The notes: a model not told the origin generated them from the sequence alone. Counted from the first letter of the stretch, positions 28,725-37,662 are shown. The stretch: DNA of 52,712 nt from Levilinea saccharolytica (GCF_001306035.1 NZ_LGCM01000055.1:64001-116712); one strand, 5' to 3'. A program made the numbers and translations.

Positions 28725-30368
28725 TTGAAACGGCATTTCCTGAGATTATGGGTACTGACCAGCGTGGTTAGTTTGGTGCTGAGCGCGTGCATTCCCGCGC
28801 AGGCCGCGCCAGACACCCCCGTGCTAACCTCCACGGCAGCATCCAGCCTGGAGCGGATAGAGCAGACAGCCACCGTCCCCGCGGAGGCCGCGCCCGTGCG
28901 CGTGTGGGTGGGGGAGGAAGTGCCCCCGGCTCTCGCACGCAGTGTGAAACTGGGCGATGGGGCGGTGTGGGCCAGCAGCTCTGCCGAGGCGGATGTGCGC
29001 CTGGGGTTGGCGGAAAGCGGCGCAGAGGGGCCGGAAGCGCAGTGGGTGTACGTGTTGGCGGCCCCCTTCCCGACCGTAGAAGACGAAGTCAGTGCGGCGG
29101 CGCTGCGCTCGGCCTGGCAGGGCAAAACGATGCTGGGGGGGCACGCCCTGCGCATGAGCGCGGCCACGTCCGCGGCACTGGAAGGGCTGTGGGGCCAGGC
29201 CGGGGCTGAGGCGGTGGAAATTTTACCCGAAGGGGAACTGCTGGCCGCGGCCTGGGGAAAGCAGCCCGGCTGGGTGGTGATCCCCTTTGAGGCGCTCTCG
29301 CCGCGCTGGAAGGTGCTGCGCGTGGGCGGGCAAAGCCCGTTGGACGCCGGTTTTTCCGCGGAAAACTACGCGCTGACCGTGCCCTACCGCTGGACGGGCG
29401 AGATCCCCGCAGGACTGAGCTGGGCTAAGACCAACCGCGAGGCCGGGCGCATGACCAGCCTGGTGCTGACGGGCACGACCGCTTTGGTGCGGCAGGTGGC
29501 GCTGCGCATGGAAGAGAAGGGGGTGGATTACCCCGGGTTGAAGATTGGGGATTGGCTGCGTGAAGCGGACATCACCCATGTGAGCAACGAGGTGCCGTTT
29601 GATTCCAACTGCCCTCCGGCCGTACCGCTGCGGCGGGAGATGCGTTTTTGCAGCGACCCGAAGTATATGGAGCTGCTGAGCGGGCTGGGGGTGGATGTGG
29701 TGGAACTGACCGGAAACCACCTGATGGACTGGGGGCCGGAAGCCATGTTGGAGACGATGGATGTGTATGCAGCCCACGATGTGCCCACCTATGGAGGCGG
29801 GCGCAACCTGGAAGAGGCTCAGGCGGTGCTTGAAATGGAACACAACGGCAACCAGCTGGCCTTTGTGGGCTGCAATGTGATGGGGCCGGAGGTGGATTGG
29901 GCGACGGAAACCACCCCAGGCTCGGCGCCGTGTGATCTGGACGCGCTGGAAGCCCAGGTGCGCGCCCTGGCGCAGGCCGGAAAGCTGCCCATCGTGACCT
30001 TTCAGCACTTTGAACTGGATGATTTCCGCCCGCAGTCCGCCCAGCGCATTGATTTTCAGCGCATGGCAGCGGCGGGGGCGGTGATCGTGAGCGGCAGCCA
30101 GGCGCACCATGCCCAAACCATGACCTTTGTGGGCGATTCCCTGGTGCATTACGGGCTGGGCAACCTGTTTTTTGATCAGATGACCAAGGCCAACCGGCCG
30201 GCATTTATCGACCGGCATATTTTCTATGACGGACGCTATGTGGGGACGGAACTGATGACGATCCTTCTGGAAGACGGCGCGCAGCCGCGGCCGATGACCG
30301 CCGAGGAGCGCAGGGTATTCTTGGGTAAAGTGTTTGGCGCGGCCGTGTGGCCAAAGGTGACGCCTTGA
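28725..30368 (+). CDS. CapA-family lipoprotein (poly-gamma-glutamate synthesis PgsA/CapA-like), copy 1
   Basis: An exported lipoprotein of 547 residues. The signal LTSVVSLVLSAC places the lipidated Cys at residue 22. Residues 50-230 form an unnamed domain with YVLAAPFPTVEDEVSAAAL and WVVIPFEALSPRWKVLRV, reminiscent of periplasmic-binding-protein folds. The C-terminal PGA_cap metallophosphatase-like domain has EADITHVSNEVPFD, VDVVELTGNHLMDWG, IVTFQHFE, VSGSQAHHAQTM and FVGDSLVHYGLGNLFFDQ. CapA/PgsA proteins take part in poly-gamma-glutamate or capsule assembly. The TTG at 28725 is preferred because AAGGCGG lies upstream and the signal peptide begins there; another TTG is at 28701. It is followed by a paralogue with overlapping start. 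Confidence 0.82.
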   Translation: MKRHFLRLWVLTSVVSLVLSACIPAQAAPDTPVLTSTAASSLERIEQTATVPAEAAPVRVWVGEEVPPALARSVKLGDGAVWASSSAEADVRLGLAESGAEGPEAQWVYVLAAPFPTVEDEVSAAALRSAWQGKTMLGGHALRMSAATSAALEGLWGQAGAEAVEILPEGELLAAAWGKQPGWVVIPFEALSPRWKVLRVGGQSPLDAGFSAENYALTVPYRWTGEIPAGLSWAKTNREAGRMTSLVLTGTTALVRQVALRMEEKGVDYPGLKIGDWLREADITHVSNEVPFDSNCPPAVPLRREMRFCSDPKYMELLSGLGVDVVELTGNHLMDWGPEAMLETMDVYAAHDVPTYGGGRNLEEAQAVLEMEHNGNQLAFVGCNVMGPEVDWATETTPGSAPCDLDALEAQVRALAQAGKLPIVTFQHFELDDFRPQSAQRIDFQRMAAAGAVIVSGSQAHHAQTMTFVGDSLVHYGLGNLFFDQMTKANRPAFIDRHIFYDGRYVGTELMTILLEDGAQPRPMTAEERRVFLGKVFGAAVWPKVTP

Positions 30369-32047
30369 GACGGGCGCGGACAGCTTTCTTGCTGGTATGC
30401 CTGCTGCTGGCGGGCTGCCGGGCTGCCCCGCTGCCGCGGGCTGTGCCGACGCCGTTTCAGCCGCTGATGCCCACCGCCATGCCCACGCCAGCCCCCTTCA
30501 CCCCCACGCCGGAGGCGCGTCTGTGGGTGGATCCCATGCTTCCGGCAGACTTGCGCGAGGCAGTGCAGACGGTGGGTGCGGTGAAAACGGCCGAACGCTT
30601 CGAAGAGGCCAATTTGCACCTGGGGGTAACCTTTACTCCCAAGCGTGCGGCGGAATGGGTGTATGCTTTGGCGGCGCCGTTTTCCAGCCTGGACGATGGG
30701 GTGGATGGTGAGGCGCTGCGGGCTTTTTGGAGCGGAAAGGAAGCCCCAGGGATGCCGGAGGAGCCGATTTTGATGAGCGCTGAGACTCTGGCGGCTTTTG
30801 AGGCGCGCTGGGGGCAGGCCGCGGCGGGGGCGGTGGAAGTGGCCTCAGCGGAAGATCTGCTGAAGATTGCCTGGGGCCAGCCGCAGCGCTGGGCGCTGAT
30901 CCCCTTTGAGGCGTTGGAACCGCGCTGGAAGGTGCTGCGGGTGGACGGCGTCTCGCCGCTGGACCGCGAATTTCAGGCGCAATCCTACCCGCTGACGGTG
31001 TATTACGGTGTGGTGGAGGGCGACCCGGCGGGGTGGGTGCAGTTTCCGGCCAGCAACCGCGACAGCCAACGCCTGACGGTGGTGGTGATGAGCGGGGTGA
31101 CGGCCCTGGTGCGCTCCACGGGGGCGAAGATGGAAACCCTGGGGATGCGCTATCCGGGCGAAGAGATCAAAGACTGGCTGCGGGATGCGGATTTTACGCA
31201 TGTGTCCAACGAAGTAAGTTTTGATCCGCGCTGCCCGCCCGCCAACCCGCACCAAACCAGCCTGATGTTTTGCAGCCGCCCGGAATATCTGGATTTGCTC
31301 AGCTACGTGGGGGTGGATATCGTGGAGCTGAGCGGTAACCACGTGATGGATTACGAAGTGGGGTCGCTGCCCTATTCGCTGGAGCAGTACCGGCAGCGCA
31401 ACATGCGCTATTACGCCGCAGGCATGACCCAGCAAGAAGCGCGCGAACCGCTGCTGCTGGAACATCACGGCAACAAGATTGCCTTTGTGGGCTGCAACCC
31501 GGCCGGCCCGCCAACCGTTTGGGCTACCGAAACGCGGCCAGGGGTGGCCAACTGTGATGACGATTGGATGACGGCCAAAATCGGCGAACTGCGAGACCAG
31601 GGCTATCTGGTGATCGCCACCGTGCAGTATTTTGAGCACTACGCCATGACCATCACCCCTTTCCAGCAGCGCGATTTTCCACCGCTGGCCGAGGCGGGGG
31701 CGGTGATTGTGCAGGGCAGTCAGGCGCATTACCCGCAGGGCTTTGGCTTTGTGGGCAACAGTTTGATCCATTACGGCCTGGGCAATTTGTTCTTTGACCA
31801 GATGTATGTGCCGGAGGGCTTTGGGGGACAGTCGTTTCACCCCGATCTGCCCATCCCCGGCACGCGGCTGGAATTCATTGACCGGCACGTGTTTTACGAT
31901 GGCCGCTATGTGGGCAGCGAGATTTTGACCGCTGTGTTGGAAGATTACGCGCAGCCGCGCCCGATGAGCGCGGCGGAACGGCGCGTGTTTTTACAGGAAG
32001 CCTTTCGGGTCAGTCTTTGGCCCGCCGATGAGGAGAATCAACCATGA
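30365..32047 (+). CDS. CapA-family lipoprotein, copy 2 (tandem paralogue)
   Basis: A 560-residue paralogue of the gene before it, with the same order: lipoprotein signal ending LLLAGC (Cys18), a Pro/Thr-rich linker (PTAMPTPAPFTPTPE), the periplasmic-binding-like domain (EWVYALAAPFSSLDDGVDGEALRAFW, ALIPFEALEPRWKVLRV), then the CapA domain (DADFTHVSNEVSFD, VDIVELSGNHVMDYE, VIVQGSQAHYPQG, GNSLIHYGLGNLFFDQ). The start is TTG at 30365, overlapping the previous stop as TTGA and preceded by AAAGGTGA. An in-frame GTG at 30347 is less likely. Conserved spacing between the two proteins indicates tandem duplication with later divergence; both are probably envelope proteins with different substrates. Confidence 0.82.
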   Translation: MRRARTAFLLVCLLLAGCRAAPLPRAVPTPFQPLMPTAMPTPAPFTPTPEARLWVDPMLPADLREAVQTVGAVKTAERFEEANLHLGVTFTPKRAAEWVYALAAPFSSLDDGVDGEALRAFWSGKEAPGMPEEPILMSAETLAAFEARWGQAAAGAVEVASAEDLLKIAWGQPQRWALIPFEALEPRWKVLRVDGVSPLDREFQAQSYPLTVYYGVVEGDPAGWVQFPASNRDSQRLTVVVMSGVTALVRSTGAKMETLGMRYPGEEIKDWLRDADFTHVSNEVSFDPRCPPANPHQTSLMFCSRPEYLDLLSYVGVDIVELSGNHVMDYEVGSLPYSLEQYRQRNMRYYAAGMTQQEAREPLLLEHHGNKIAFVGCNPAGPPTVWATETRPGVANCDDDWMTAKIGELRDQGYLVIATVQYFEHYAMTITPFQQRDFPPLAEAGAVIVQGSQAHYPQGFGFVGNSLIHYGLGNLFFDQMYVPEGFGGQSFHPDLPIPGTRLEFIDRHVFYDGRYVGSEILTAVLEDYAQPRPMSAAERRVFLQEAFRVSLWPADEENQP

Positions 32048-32676
32048 AAATCTACGATATTTCTGTGCCGATCAGTCCCAGTTTGCCCACCTGGCCGGGG
32101 GACCCGGCGATTGAGATCAGCATGCCGGACCGCATCGCGGACGGGTCCGTGGCTAACATTTCACGTCTGGCCTTCGGGGTGCACACCGGCACACACGTGG
32201 ACGCGCCGCTGCACTTTGTGGACGGGGCCGCCACGGTGGACGCGATGGGCCTGGACCCGTTGGTGGGGCCGGTGCAGGTGGTGGAGGTAAGCGATGATGT
32301 GACTGCGGTGGACGCCGGGGTGGTGGCGGGCTGCGGCCTGCGCCCCGGGGTGGAGCGCGTGCTGTTCAAGACGCGCAATTCCCGCTTTTGGCGGGAAGAG
32401 CCGCTGCGCTTTCATGGTGAGTTTACGGCCATCACGGCGGACGGTGCGCATGCTCTGGCGCAGCGCGGGCTGAAGCTGGTGGGGATTGATTACTACTCGG
32501 TGGCGCCCTTTGATGCGCCCACCCCCACGCACCAGATTCTGCTGGGGGCGGGCATCATGGCGCTGGAGGGGATTGACCTGGGCGCGGTGGCGCCGGGGGA
32601 GTACACCCTGATGTGCCTGCCGCTCAAACTGATGGGCGTGGAGGGCGCGCCTGCGCGGGCGATTTTGCTGGCTTAG
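32044..32676 (+). CDS. cyclase/kynurenine-formamidase-like metal hydrolase
   Basis: A 210-residue protein of the cyclase family (PF04199). The metal-binding signature HTGTHVDAPLHF (His47, His51, Asp53) and the C-terminal GIDYYSVAPFDAPTPTHQILL are conserved. Members include KynB kynurenine formamidase and isatin hydrolase, which open amide bonds using a metal-bound water. No other kynurenine pathway gene is close, so the substrate is open. The ATG overlaps the stop of CapA copy 2 as ATGA, so it is translated with the two lipoproteins. Its own stop overlaps that of the convergent fabL-like gene by four bases, with no terminator between. Confidence 0.85.
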   Translation: MKIYDISVPISPSLPTWPGDPAIEISMPDRIADGSVANISRLAFGVHTGTHVDAPLHFVDGAATVDAMGLDPLVGPVQVVEVSDDVTAVDAGVVAGCGLRPGVERVLFKTRNSRFWREEPLRFHGEFTAITADGAHALAQRGLKLVGIDYYSVAPFDAPTPTHQILLGAGIMALEGIDLGAVAPGEYTLMCLPLKLMGVEGAPARAILLA

Positions 32677-33449
32677 CGCGGGACAGGCAGGGTGTAGCCG
32701 CCGTCCACCACAATCACCTGTCCGCGGATCATGCTGGCATCGGGTGAGCATAAAAAGGCCACCACGCCGGCCACATCCTGGGGGGTGACCAGGCGTCCGG
32801 CGGGGGTGTTGGCCACCGCGCGGGTGATGGTCTGCGGGTCGCTGAGGGCGGCGAAGTGCTTGAGGGCGTCCGTTTCCACGATGCCGGGGCTGACGGCGTT
32901 GACGCTGATATTCTCAGAGGCCAGTTCCACCGCCAGATAGCGGGTGAGGGCTTCGAGGGCAGCTTTCGAGGCGCCCACCGCCACGTACTCAGGCAGCACA
33001 CGCTGGCCGCCGGGGCTGGAGATGGCCACCATGTGGCCGCCGCCGCGGGCGCGCAGCAGGGGCAAAGCCTGTTGGGCGGCAAACAGAAAGGCGCGGGTGT
33101 TGACGTTGAGGGTCCAATCCCAACCGCTGATCTTTTGCTGCATGGCGGGGCGGTTGAAGCCGGAAGCGGCGTTGCTGATGAAAATATCCAAACCGGCGAA
33201 GTGCTGCTGAATCTGGGCAAATAGGTGTTCGATGTCTTCGGGTTTGGAGAGGTTGGCCTGCACCACCAGAGCCTGACGGCCCAGGGCGCGAATTTGCGCG
33301 GCGGTTTCTTCGGCGGGGGCCTGATTACGGTGGAAGTTGACCACCACATCCGCGCCATCCGCGGCCAGACGCAAGGCGATGGCCTGACCGATGCCGCGGC
33401 CGGAGCCCGTGACGAGGGCAATTTTGCCTTGAAGGGGGGAGAGGCTCAT
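32673..33449 (-). CDS. fabL: short-chain dehydrogenase, FabL-type enoyl-[ACP] reductase III
   Basis: A 258-residue SDR. The NADPH motif TGSGRGIGQAIALRLA is followed by INAASG-type ISNAASGFNRP, WDWTLNVNTRAFLFAAQQ, YVAVGASKAALEALTRYLAVELA and DALKHF, then NTPAGRLV and MIRGQVIVVDGGY. These blocks match the pattern of Bacillus FabL more than FabG. FabL reduces trans-2-enoyl-ACP in fatty acid elongation and is triclosan-tolerant; that role here is by family resemblance. No other fab gene is adjacent. The ATG is at 33449, 11 nt after the DUF309 gene on the same strand, so the two may be co-transcribed. Confidence 0.78.
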   Translation of the reverse strand: MSLSPLQGKIALVTGSGRGIGQAIALRLAADGADVVVNFHRNQAPAEETAAQIRALGRQALVVQANLSKPEDIEHLFAQIQQHFAGLDIFISNAASGFNRPAMQQKISGWDWTLNVNTRAFLFAAQQALPLLRARGGGHMVAISSPGGQRVLPEYVAVGASKAALEALTRYLAVELASENISVNAVSPGIVETDALKHFAALSDPQTITRAVANTPAGRLVTPQDVAGVVAFLCSPDASMIRGQVIVVDGGYTLPVPR

Positions 33450-33460
33450 GCGGTTGTCTC

Positions 33461-33892
33461 CTAAGAGTTATATTCGACGGGGCGAAAGAGGGCTGTGGGG
33501 AAAATGGCCGTGCCCTGGGGGCCAAGGCGCAGCAGTTCCTGCTCGGCGGCGGCAGCGTCCTGGCGCAGGCGTTCCACCTGGATACCGCGGCACACATCTG
33601 GGAAGGGGGCCAGCCAGCCCTGGGCGCGGGCGAAGAGTTTACAGGCGCCGCTGTATTTCCCTTGCTGAATTTTGTAATAGGCGACGCCCACCTGCAGGAT
33701 GCCGCGGTACAGCTCGCGCACCGGGCCTGTTTCGGCGCGCCAGGCGGTTTCCAGGGCTTCGTGGGCCTCAAAATAGGCCCCGGCGTTAAACAGGCGCAGG
33801 CCGAGGAGTACATCTTCCGGCAGCGACCCCTGACAGGCGGCGCGCTTTTCGGCGGGGGTGAGGGTGAAGGGAAGTGGCTCGGGCGGGTTCAT
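33461..33892 (-). CDS. DUF309 domain protein
   Basis: A 143-residue helical protein with the DUF309 signature LFNAGAYFEAHEALETAWR and LYRGILQVGVAYYKIQQGKYSGA. DUF309 proteins form small helix bundles of unknown biochemical function. The ATG at 33892 is only 9 nt from an extended -10 (TGCTATAAT), so the transcript is nearly leaderless. The frame is open a further 31 codons upstream, but those lie before the promoter. The fabL-like gene follows in the same direction. Confidence 0.8.
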   Translation of the reverse strand: MNPPEPLPFTLTPAEKRAACQGSLPEDVLLGLRLFNAGAYFEAHEALETAWRAETGPVRELYRGILQVGVAYYKIQQGKYSGACKLFARAQGWLAPFPDVCRGIQVERLRQDAAAAEQELLRLGPQGTAIFPTALFRPVEYNS

Positions 33893-33901
33893 CGTGGCTT
33901 G

Positions 33902-33910
33902 ATTATAGCA
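33902..33910 (-). promoter_or_regulatory. extended -10 promoter of the DUF309-fabL unit
   Basis: Minus-strand TGCTATAAT. The -10 ends 9 nt before the ATG at 33892, leaving a leader of about 3 nt. A + strand TATGAT at 33962-33967 lies 52 bp away and probably drives the divergent aminotransferase gene. Confidence 0.6.
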
Positions 33911-34009
33911 TGGGGACGCGCCGGAAAAGGGTGGGAGCAGAGCGGACCAAAAGCGCGGTTCTATGATACGATTAACGGGAAGCAACCCATTTCACCTTTC
34001 GAGGAACCC

Positions 34010-35356
34010 ATGTTCGAACTGGACGATCAGGATATTCTCCCGCTTTCGTTGGAACATAACTTCTGGACCTGGTCTGCACAAGGCAAGGTCAACCCCATTC
34101 CGGTCAAGCGCGCCAAGGGCGTGTATTTTTGGGATGTGAATGACAAGCGCTATCTGGACTTCAATTCGATGGTGATGTGCGTGAACATCGGCCACGGGGA
34201 AGAACGGGTGATTGAGGCGATGGTGGAACAGGCGCGTGAGCTGCCTTTTGCCGGGCCGGGGATGGCCACCAAGCCGCGGGCGCTGCTGGGCCAGGCCCTG
34301 AGCGAGATTGTGCCTGCCGGGCTGACGCGCTATCTGTACACCCTGGGCGGGGCTGACGCCAACGAGAATGCCATCAAACTGGCGCGGGGGAAGACAGGCA
34401 AATTTAAGATTCTGACGCGCTACCGCTCGTATCATGGGGCCACCTATGGGGCCATCGCCGCCACGGGCGACCCGCGGCGCGCGCCCTGGGAACCGGCGGT
34501 GATGCCGGGGGTAGTGCATTTCCTGGATCCGTACCGCTACCGCTCCACCTTCCACCGGCACAACCCCGATATCAGCGAGGAAGAATTCACCCAGGATTAC
34601 CTCAACCATCTGGAAGAGATCATCCTGTATGAGCGCCCGGAAACCATCGCGGCCATTATGATGGAATCGGTGACGGGAACGAACGGGATCATCATCCCGC
34701 CTCAGGGCTACATGCAGGGTGTGCGCGCGCTGTGCGACCGCTACGGCATTGTGATGATCGCGGATGAGGTGATGAGCGGGTTTGGGCGCACGGGTAAGTG
34801 GTTCGCGGTGAATCATTGGGATGTGACCCCGGACATCATGACCATGGCCAAGGGGCTGACCAGCGGTTACGCGCCGCTGGGGGCGGTGGCTATGAAACCT
34901 GAAATTGCCGACGCTTACCGCGAGCGCACCTATGAGGGCGGGCTGACCTATAACGGACACCCCATTTCTCTGGCGGCGGCGATTGCCACCATCCGGGTGA
35001 TGCAGGAGGATAAGCTGGTGGAGAAGGCTGCTGCCACGGGTGAGGCGATGGCGGATATGCTGGCGGAGCTGAAGGAACGCCACCCCTCGGTGGGTGAGGT
35101 GCGCTCGATTGGCCTGTTTGGCATTTTGGAACTGGTGCGCGACCGCAAAACCAAAGAGCCGATGGCGCCGTTCAACGGGGGCAGCCCAGAGATGACCGCC
35201 TTCCGCAAGTACATGCTGGATCACGGCGTTTTCCTGTACACCCACTGGCACACGGCGCTGATCATTCCGCCGCTGCCGATTACCACCGAGCAGCTGATGG
35301 AAGGCTTCTCGGTGCTGGATCAGGCTTTGGAGATCACCGATCAGGCTGCGCGTTGA
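34010..35356 (+). CDS. class III PLP-dependent aminotransferase
   Basis: A 448-residue fold-type I omega-aminotransferase. YFWDVNDKRYLDFNSMVMCVNIGH opens the fold, ILTRYRSYHGATYGA is the phosphate-binding region near residue 140, VMIADEVMSGFGRTGKWFA near residue 245 contains the PLP-pyridine Asp, and MTMAKGLTSGYAPLGA near residue 275 carries the Schiff-base lysine. It resembles the taurine/beta-alanine:pyruvate group, but the amino donor is not readable. The ATG follows GAGGAACC. The leader of about 35 nt comes from the TATGAT at 33962. The frame is open far upstream of the start, but that stretch is antisense to DUF309. Confidence 0.87.
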   Translation: MFELDDQDILPLSLEHNFWTWSAQGKVNPIPVKRAKGVYFWDVNDKRYLDFNSMVMCVNIGHGEERVIEAMVEQARELPFAGPGMATKPRALLGQALSEIVPAGLTRYLYTLGGADANENAIKLARGKTGKFKILTRYRSYHGATYGAIAATGDPRRAPWEPAVMPGVVHFLDPYRYRSTFHRHNPDISEEEFTQDYLNHLEEIILYERPETIAAIMMESVTGTNGIIIPPQGYMQGVRALCDRYGIVMIADEVMSGFGRTGKWFAVNHWDVTPDIMTMAKGLTSGYAPLGAVAMKPEIADAYRERTYEGGLTYNGHPISLAAAIATIRVMQEDKLVEKAAATGEAMADMLAELKERHPSVGEVRSIGLFGILELVRDRKTKEPMAPFNGGSPEMTAFRKYMLDHGVFLYTHWHTALIIPPLPITTEQLMEGFSVLDQALEITDQAAR

Positions 35357-35419
35357 TGTCACTTTTCGGGCAGTACCGCGTCCAATTAATGAACAAATTT
35401 GCGATGAGGAGCATCGAAC

Positions 35420-36388
35420 ATGGATTTTAACCTGAGCGGATTATCGAGCGCCAAGCGCAGCCTGGAAAGCGAGCGGGTGAAGGTGCTGATTTTGGGGGCA
35501 GGCCCGGCGGGCATGTCGGCGGCGCTGTATGCGGCGCGGGCCGAGCTGGCACCGGTGGTGCTGACGGGCACGGCTTTGGGCGGGCAGGCCTCGCTGACGC
35601 ATGTGATTGAAAATTACCCCGGCTTCCCAGAAGGCGTGGGCGGGTTGGAATTGGGCGAACTGTTCCAAAAGCAGGCCGAGCGCTTTGGGGCGCGCTTTGA
35701 ATTTGACACGGCCACCAGCGTGGACCTTTCCAAGCGGCCTTTTTCGGTGAAGACCTATTCCAAAGAGTATCTGGCAGATTCGGTGATTTTGACCACGGGG
35801 GCCAGCCCCAACCATTTGCAGATTCCGGGGGAAGTCGAACTGACCGGCAAGGGCGTCTCCTACTGCGCCACCTGCGACGGCTGGTTCTTTAAGGATAAAA
35901 AAGTGGTGGTGGTGGGCGGCGGCGACAGCGCCCTGGAGGAAGGTTTGTTTTTGACCCGTTTTGCCAGCGAGGTCACCATCATCCACCGGCGCGATCAACT
36001 GCGCGCGGGGGCCATTCTGCAGCGGCGAGCGCAGGAAAACCCCAAGATCCGCTTTGTGTTCGACACGGTGGTCACGGCCGTGGAGGGTCAAAAAGCGGTG
36101 GAGCGGCTGGGCCTGAAAAACGTGAAAACTGGCGAAGAGAGCACGTTGGACACGGACGGACTGTTTATCTTCATTGGGCACACCCCCAACACGCAGCTGT
36201 ACCAGGGGCAGGTGGAGATGACCCCGGCGGGGTATGTGGTGACGGATATGGAGATGCGCACCAGCGTGCCGGGCGTGTACGCGGCGGGCGAGGTGAACGA
36301 CCCGCATTTTCGCCAGGTGATCACCTCGGCGGGCATGGGGGCGGCGGCGGCCATTTCGGCCACGCGCTTCCTGGAAGCCGAAGAATAG
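35420..36388 (+). CDS. trxB: thioredoxin reductase-like FAD/NAD(P) disulfide oxidoreductase
   Basis: A 322-residue flavoprotein. The FAD-binding GAGPAGMSAALYAARAEL is at residue 27 on, GGQASLTHVIENYPGFPEGVGG matches the TrxB block, the redox pair is C149-AT-C152 in SYCATCDGWFF, and VVVGGGDSALEEGLFLTRFASEVTIIHRR binds NADPH. The C-terminal FAD motif reads AAGEVNDPHFRQVITSAGMG, with GE in place of the more usual GD. It has an N-terminal extension of about 18 residues. The ATG follows GAGGAG. It comes 63 nt after the aminotransferase gene and has a bidirectional terminator after it. Family assignment is firm; electron acceptor thioredoxin is the default inference. Confidence 0.9.
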   Translation: MDFNLSGLSSAKRSLESERVKVLILGAGPAGMSAALYAARAELAPVVLTGTALGGQASLTHVIENYPGFPEGVGGLELGELFQKQAERFGARFEFDTATSVDLSKRPFSVKTYSKEYLADSVILTTGASPNHLQIPGEVELTGKGVSYCATCDGWFFKDKKVVVVGGGDSALEEGLFLTRFASEVTIIHRRDQLRAGAILQRRAQENPKIRFVFDTVVTAVEGQKAVERLGLKNVKTGEESTLDTDGLFIFIGHTPNTQLYQGQVEMTPAGYVVTDMEMRTSVPGVYAAGEVNDPHFRQVITSAGMGAAAAISATRFLEAEE

Positions 36389-36408
36389 TCTGAACTGGCG
36401 CAAAGAAT

Positions 36409-36449
36409 AAAAAAATGACGCCCTGGCATGTGCCAGGGCGTTGGTTTTT
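36409..36449. terminator. bidirectional terminator between trxB and the LysM gene
   Basis: Near-perfect dyad ACGCCCTGGCA/TGCCAGGGCGT (36418-36441) with A7 on the left and TTGGTTTTT on the right, serving both converging genes. Confidence 0.85.
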
Positions 36450-36466
36450 CTTGAGAATGTTGTTGG

Positions 36467-37618
36467 TTAGGGCGCGGGTGTGTTGACCGGTGCGCTGCCT
36501 GTGCCCCACCAGGTAAAGACCCGCGGGGTGCTGACTGCACCGGCAGAAACCCACACCGGCTGGCCTTCTTTATCGGTGCTGGTCTGGCGTACGGTGGTCA
36601 CCGTCCAGCGGATGATGTGCGGAACGGTATCGTTGGGCCGGAAGGTGGCGGGGATGATGAGCTTGGTGTCGGTGACATACTGGGTCAACCGCCGACCGGT
36701 GCCTTCGGTGATGTCTTCTACCGTGACCATGTAGGATTCGTTATCGCGCAGGGTGCCGACCGAGGCCCACTGCAAGGTGATGGAATCAGCCGAATTGGCG
36801 AAGGCAGTACCGTCCGCGGGGAGAAGCAGGTTCGGCGCGGAATAGGGCGGGGGCGGCGTGGGGGTAGAAGTGGGGCCGGGGGTTGGCAGCCGTTCGCACA
36901 GCGGAATGGTGAGCTGCTGCCCCTGGTACACGATGTCGCTGGTCATGCCGTTGTATTCTTTGATTGAATCCATCGACACGTTGTAATTGCGGGCGATGCC
37001 GCCCAGGGTGTCGTTTTCGGCCACGGTGTATTCAATTTTTTCACAAGCCGCATCCGTGGCCTGCACGCCGGAGAGGGTGGAACTGGGCTGGGGTGAGGCG
37101 GTGGGGGTGGGCTGCGGGATGAACAATTTTTGACCGATAACCAGACTGCTGCAGTCGGTGGGCAGATTGTTCATGAGGATGATGCTGTTGACCGAAACGT
37201 TGAAGAACCCCGCAATGGTGGAGCAGTAATCCCCGGATTTGACGATGTATTCCAAAGTAGGCAGCGGGGTGAAGGTGGGGATTGCCGTGGCAGTGGGGCT
37301 GGTGGTGGGGGTGGGGGTGGCGGTGGCGGTGACGGTGACCGTGGGGGTGACGGTGGGTTCCACAACCCGCCCCGTCCCCTGGAGGACAAAGTACACCACA
37401 GCCGCACCGATGGCCAAAACCAGCAAAAGGAGACCCAGCGCAACCGGCAGGCTGATGGTGACCTCGGGCATTTTGGGGCCTTTGATCGCCTTCGCCGGAG
37501 ATTTGGTGGGCGCGGGGACGAAATTGCGGCCGCAGACGAGACAGCGCGTGGCGTTCTCCGTCAGGCGGGTGCCGCAGGTTGGACAAATTTTGGTAGCGGA
37601 AGTGTTTTCAGGACTCAT
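36467..37618 (-). CDS. zinc-ribbon / transmembrane / double-LysM protein
   Basis: A 383-residue single-pass protein with three parts. The cytoplasmic N-terminus carries a double zinc ribbon (CPTCGTRL...CLVCGR). A transmembrane helix follows near residues 58-82. An outside Thr/Pro-rich linker leads to two LysM repeats (YIVKSGDYCSTIAGFFNVSVNSIILMNN and YTVAENDTLGGIARNYNVSMDSIKEYNG). The C-terminus is a fibronectin-like beta domain ending TWWGTGSAPVNTPAP. LysM binds peptidoglycan or chitin-like glycans, so the protein probably links the cytoplasm to the wall. The start at 37618 has a TATAAT -10 about 40 nt upstream and a CCGGGG/CCCCGG hairpin in the leader (37631-37648). Confidence 0.85.
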   Translation of the reverse strand: MSPENTSATKICPTCGTRLTENATRCLVCGRNFVPAPTKSPAKAIKGPKMPEVTISLPVALGLLLLVLAIGAAVVYFVLQGTGRVVEPTVTPTVTVTATATPTPTTSPTATAIPTFTPLPTLEYIVKSGDYCSTIAGFFNVSVNSIILMNNLPTDCSSLVIGQKLFIPQPTPTASPQPSSTLSGVQATDAACEKIEYTVAENDTLGGIARNYNVSMDSIKEYNGMTSDIVYQGQQLTIPLCERLPTPGPTSTPTPPPPYSAPNLLLPADGTAFANSADSITLQWASVGTLRDNESYMVTVEDITEGTGRRLTQYVTDTKLIIPATFRPNDTVPHIIRWTVTTVRQTSTDKEGQPVWVSAGAVSTPRVFTWWGTGSAPVNTPAP

Positions 37619-37656
37619 AGGATTCAGGAACCGGGGTGCTGCCCCCGGTCGGTGGG

Positions 37657-37662
37657 ATTATA
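37657..37662 (-). promoter_or_regulatory. -10 element of the LysM gene
   Basis: Minus-strand TATAAT (+ strand ATTATA). The predicted start near 37650 gives a leader of about 31 nt that holds a 6-bp GC hairpin. Confidence 0.5.
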
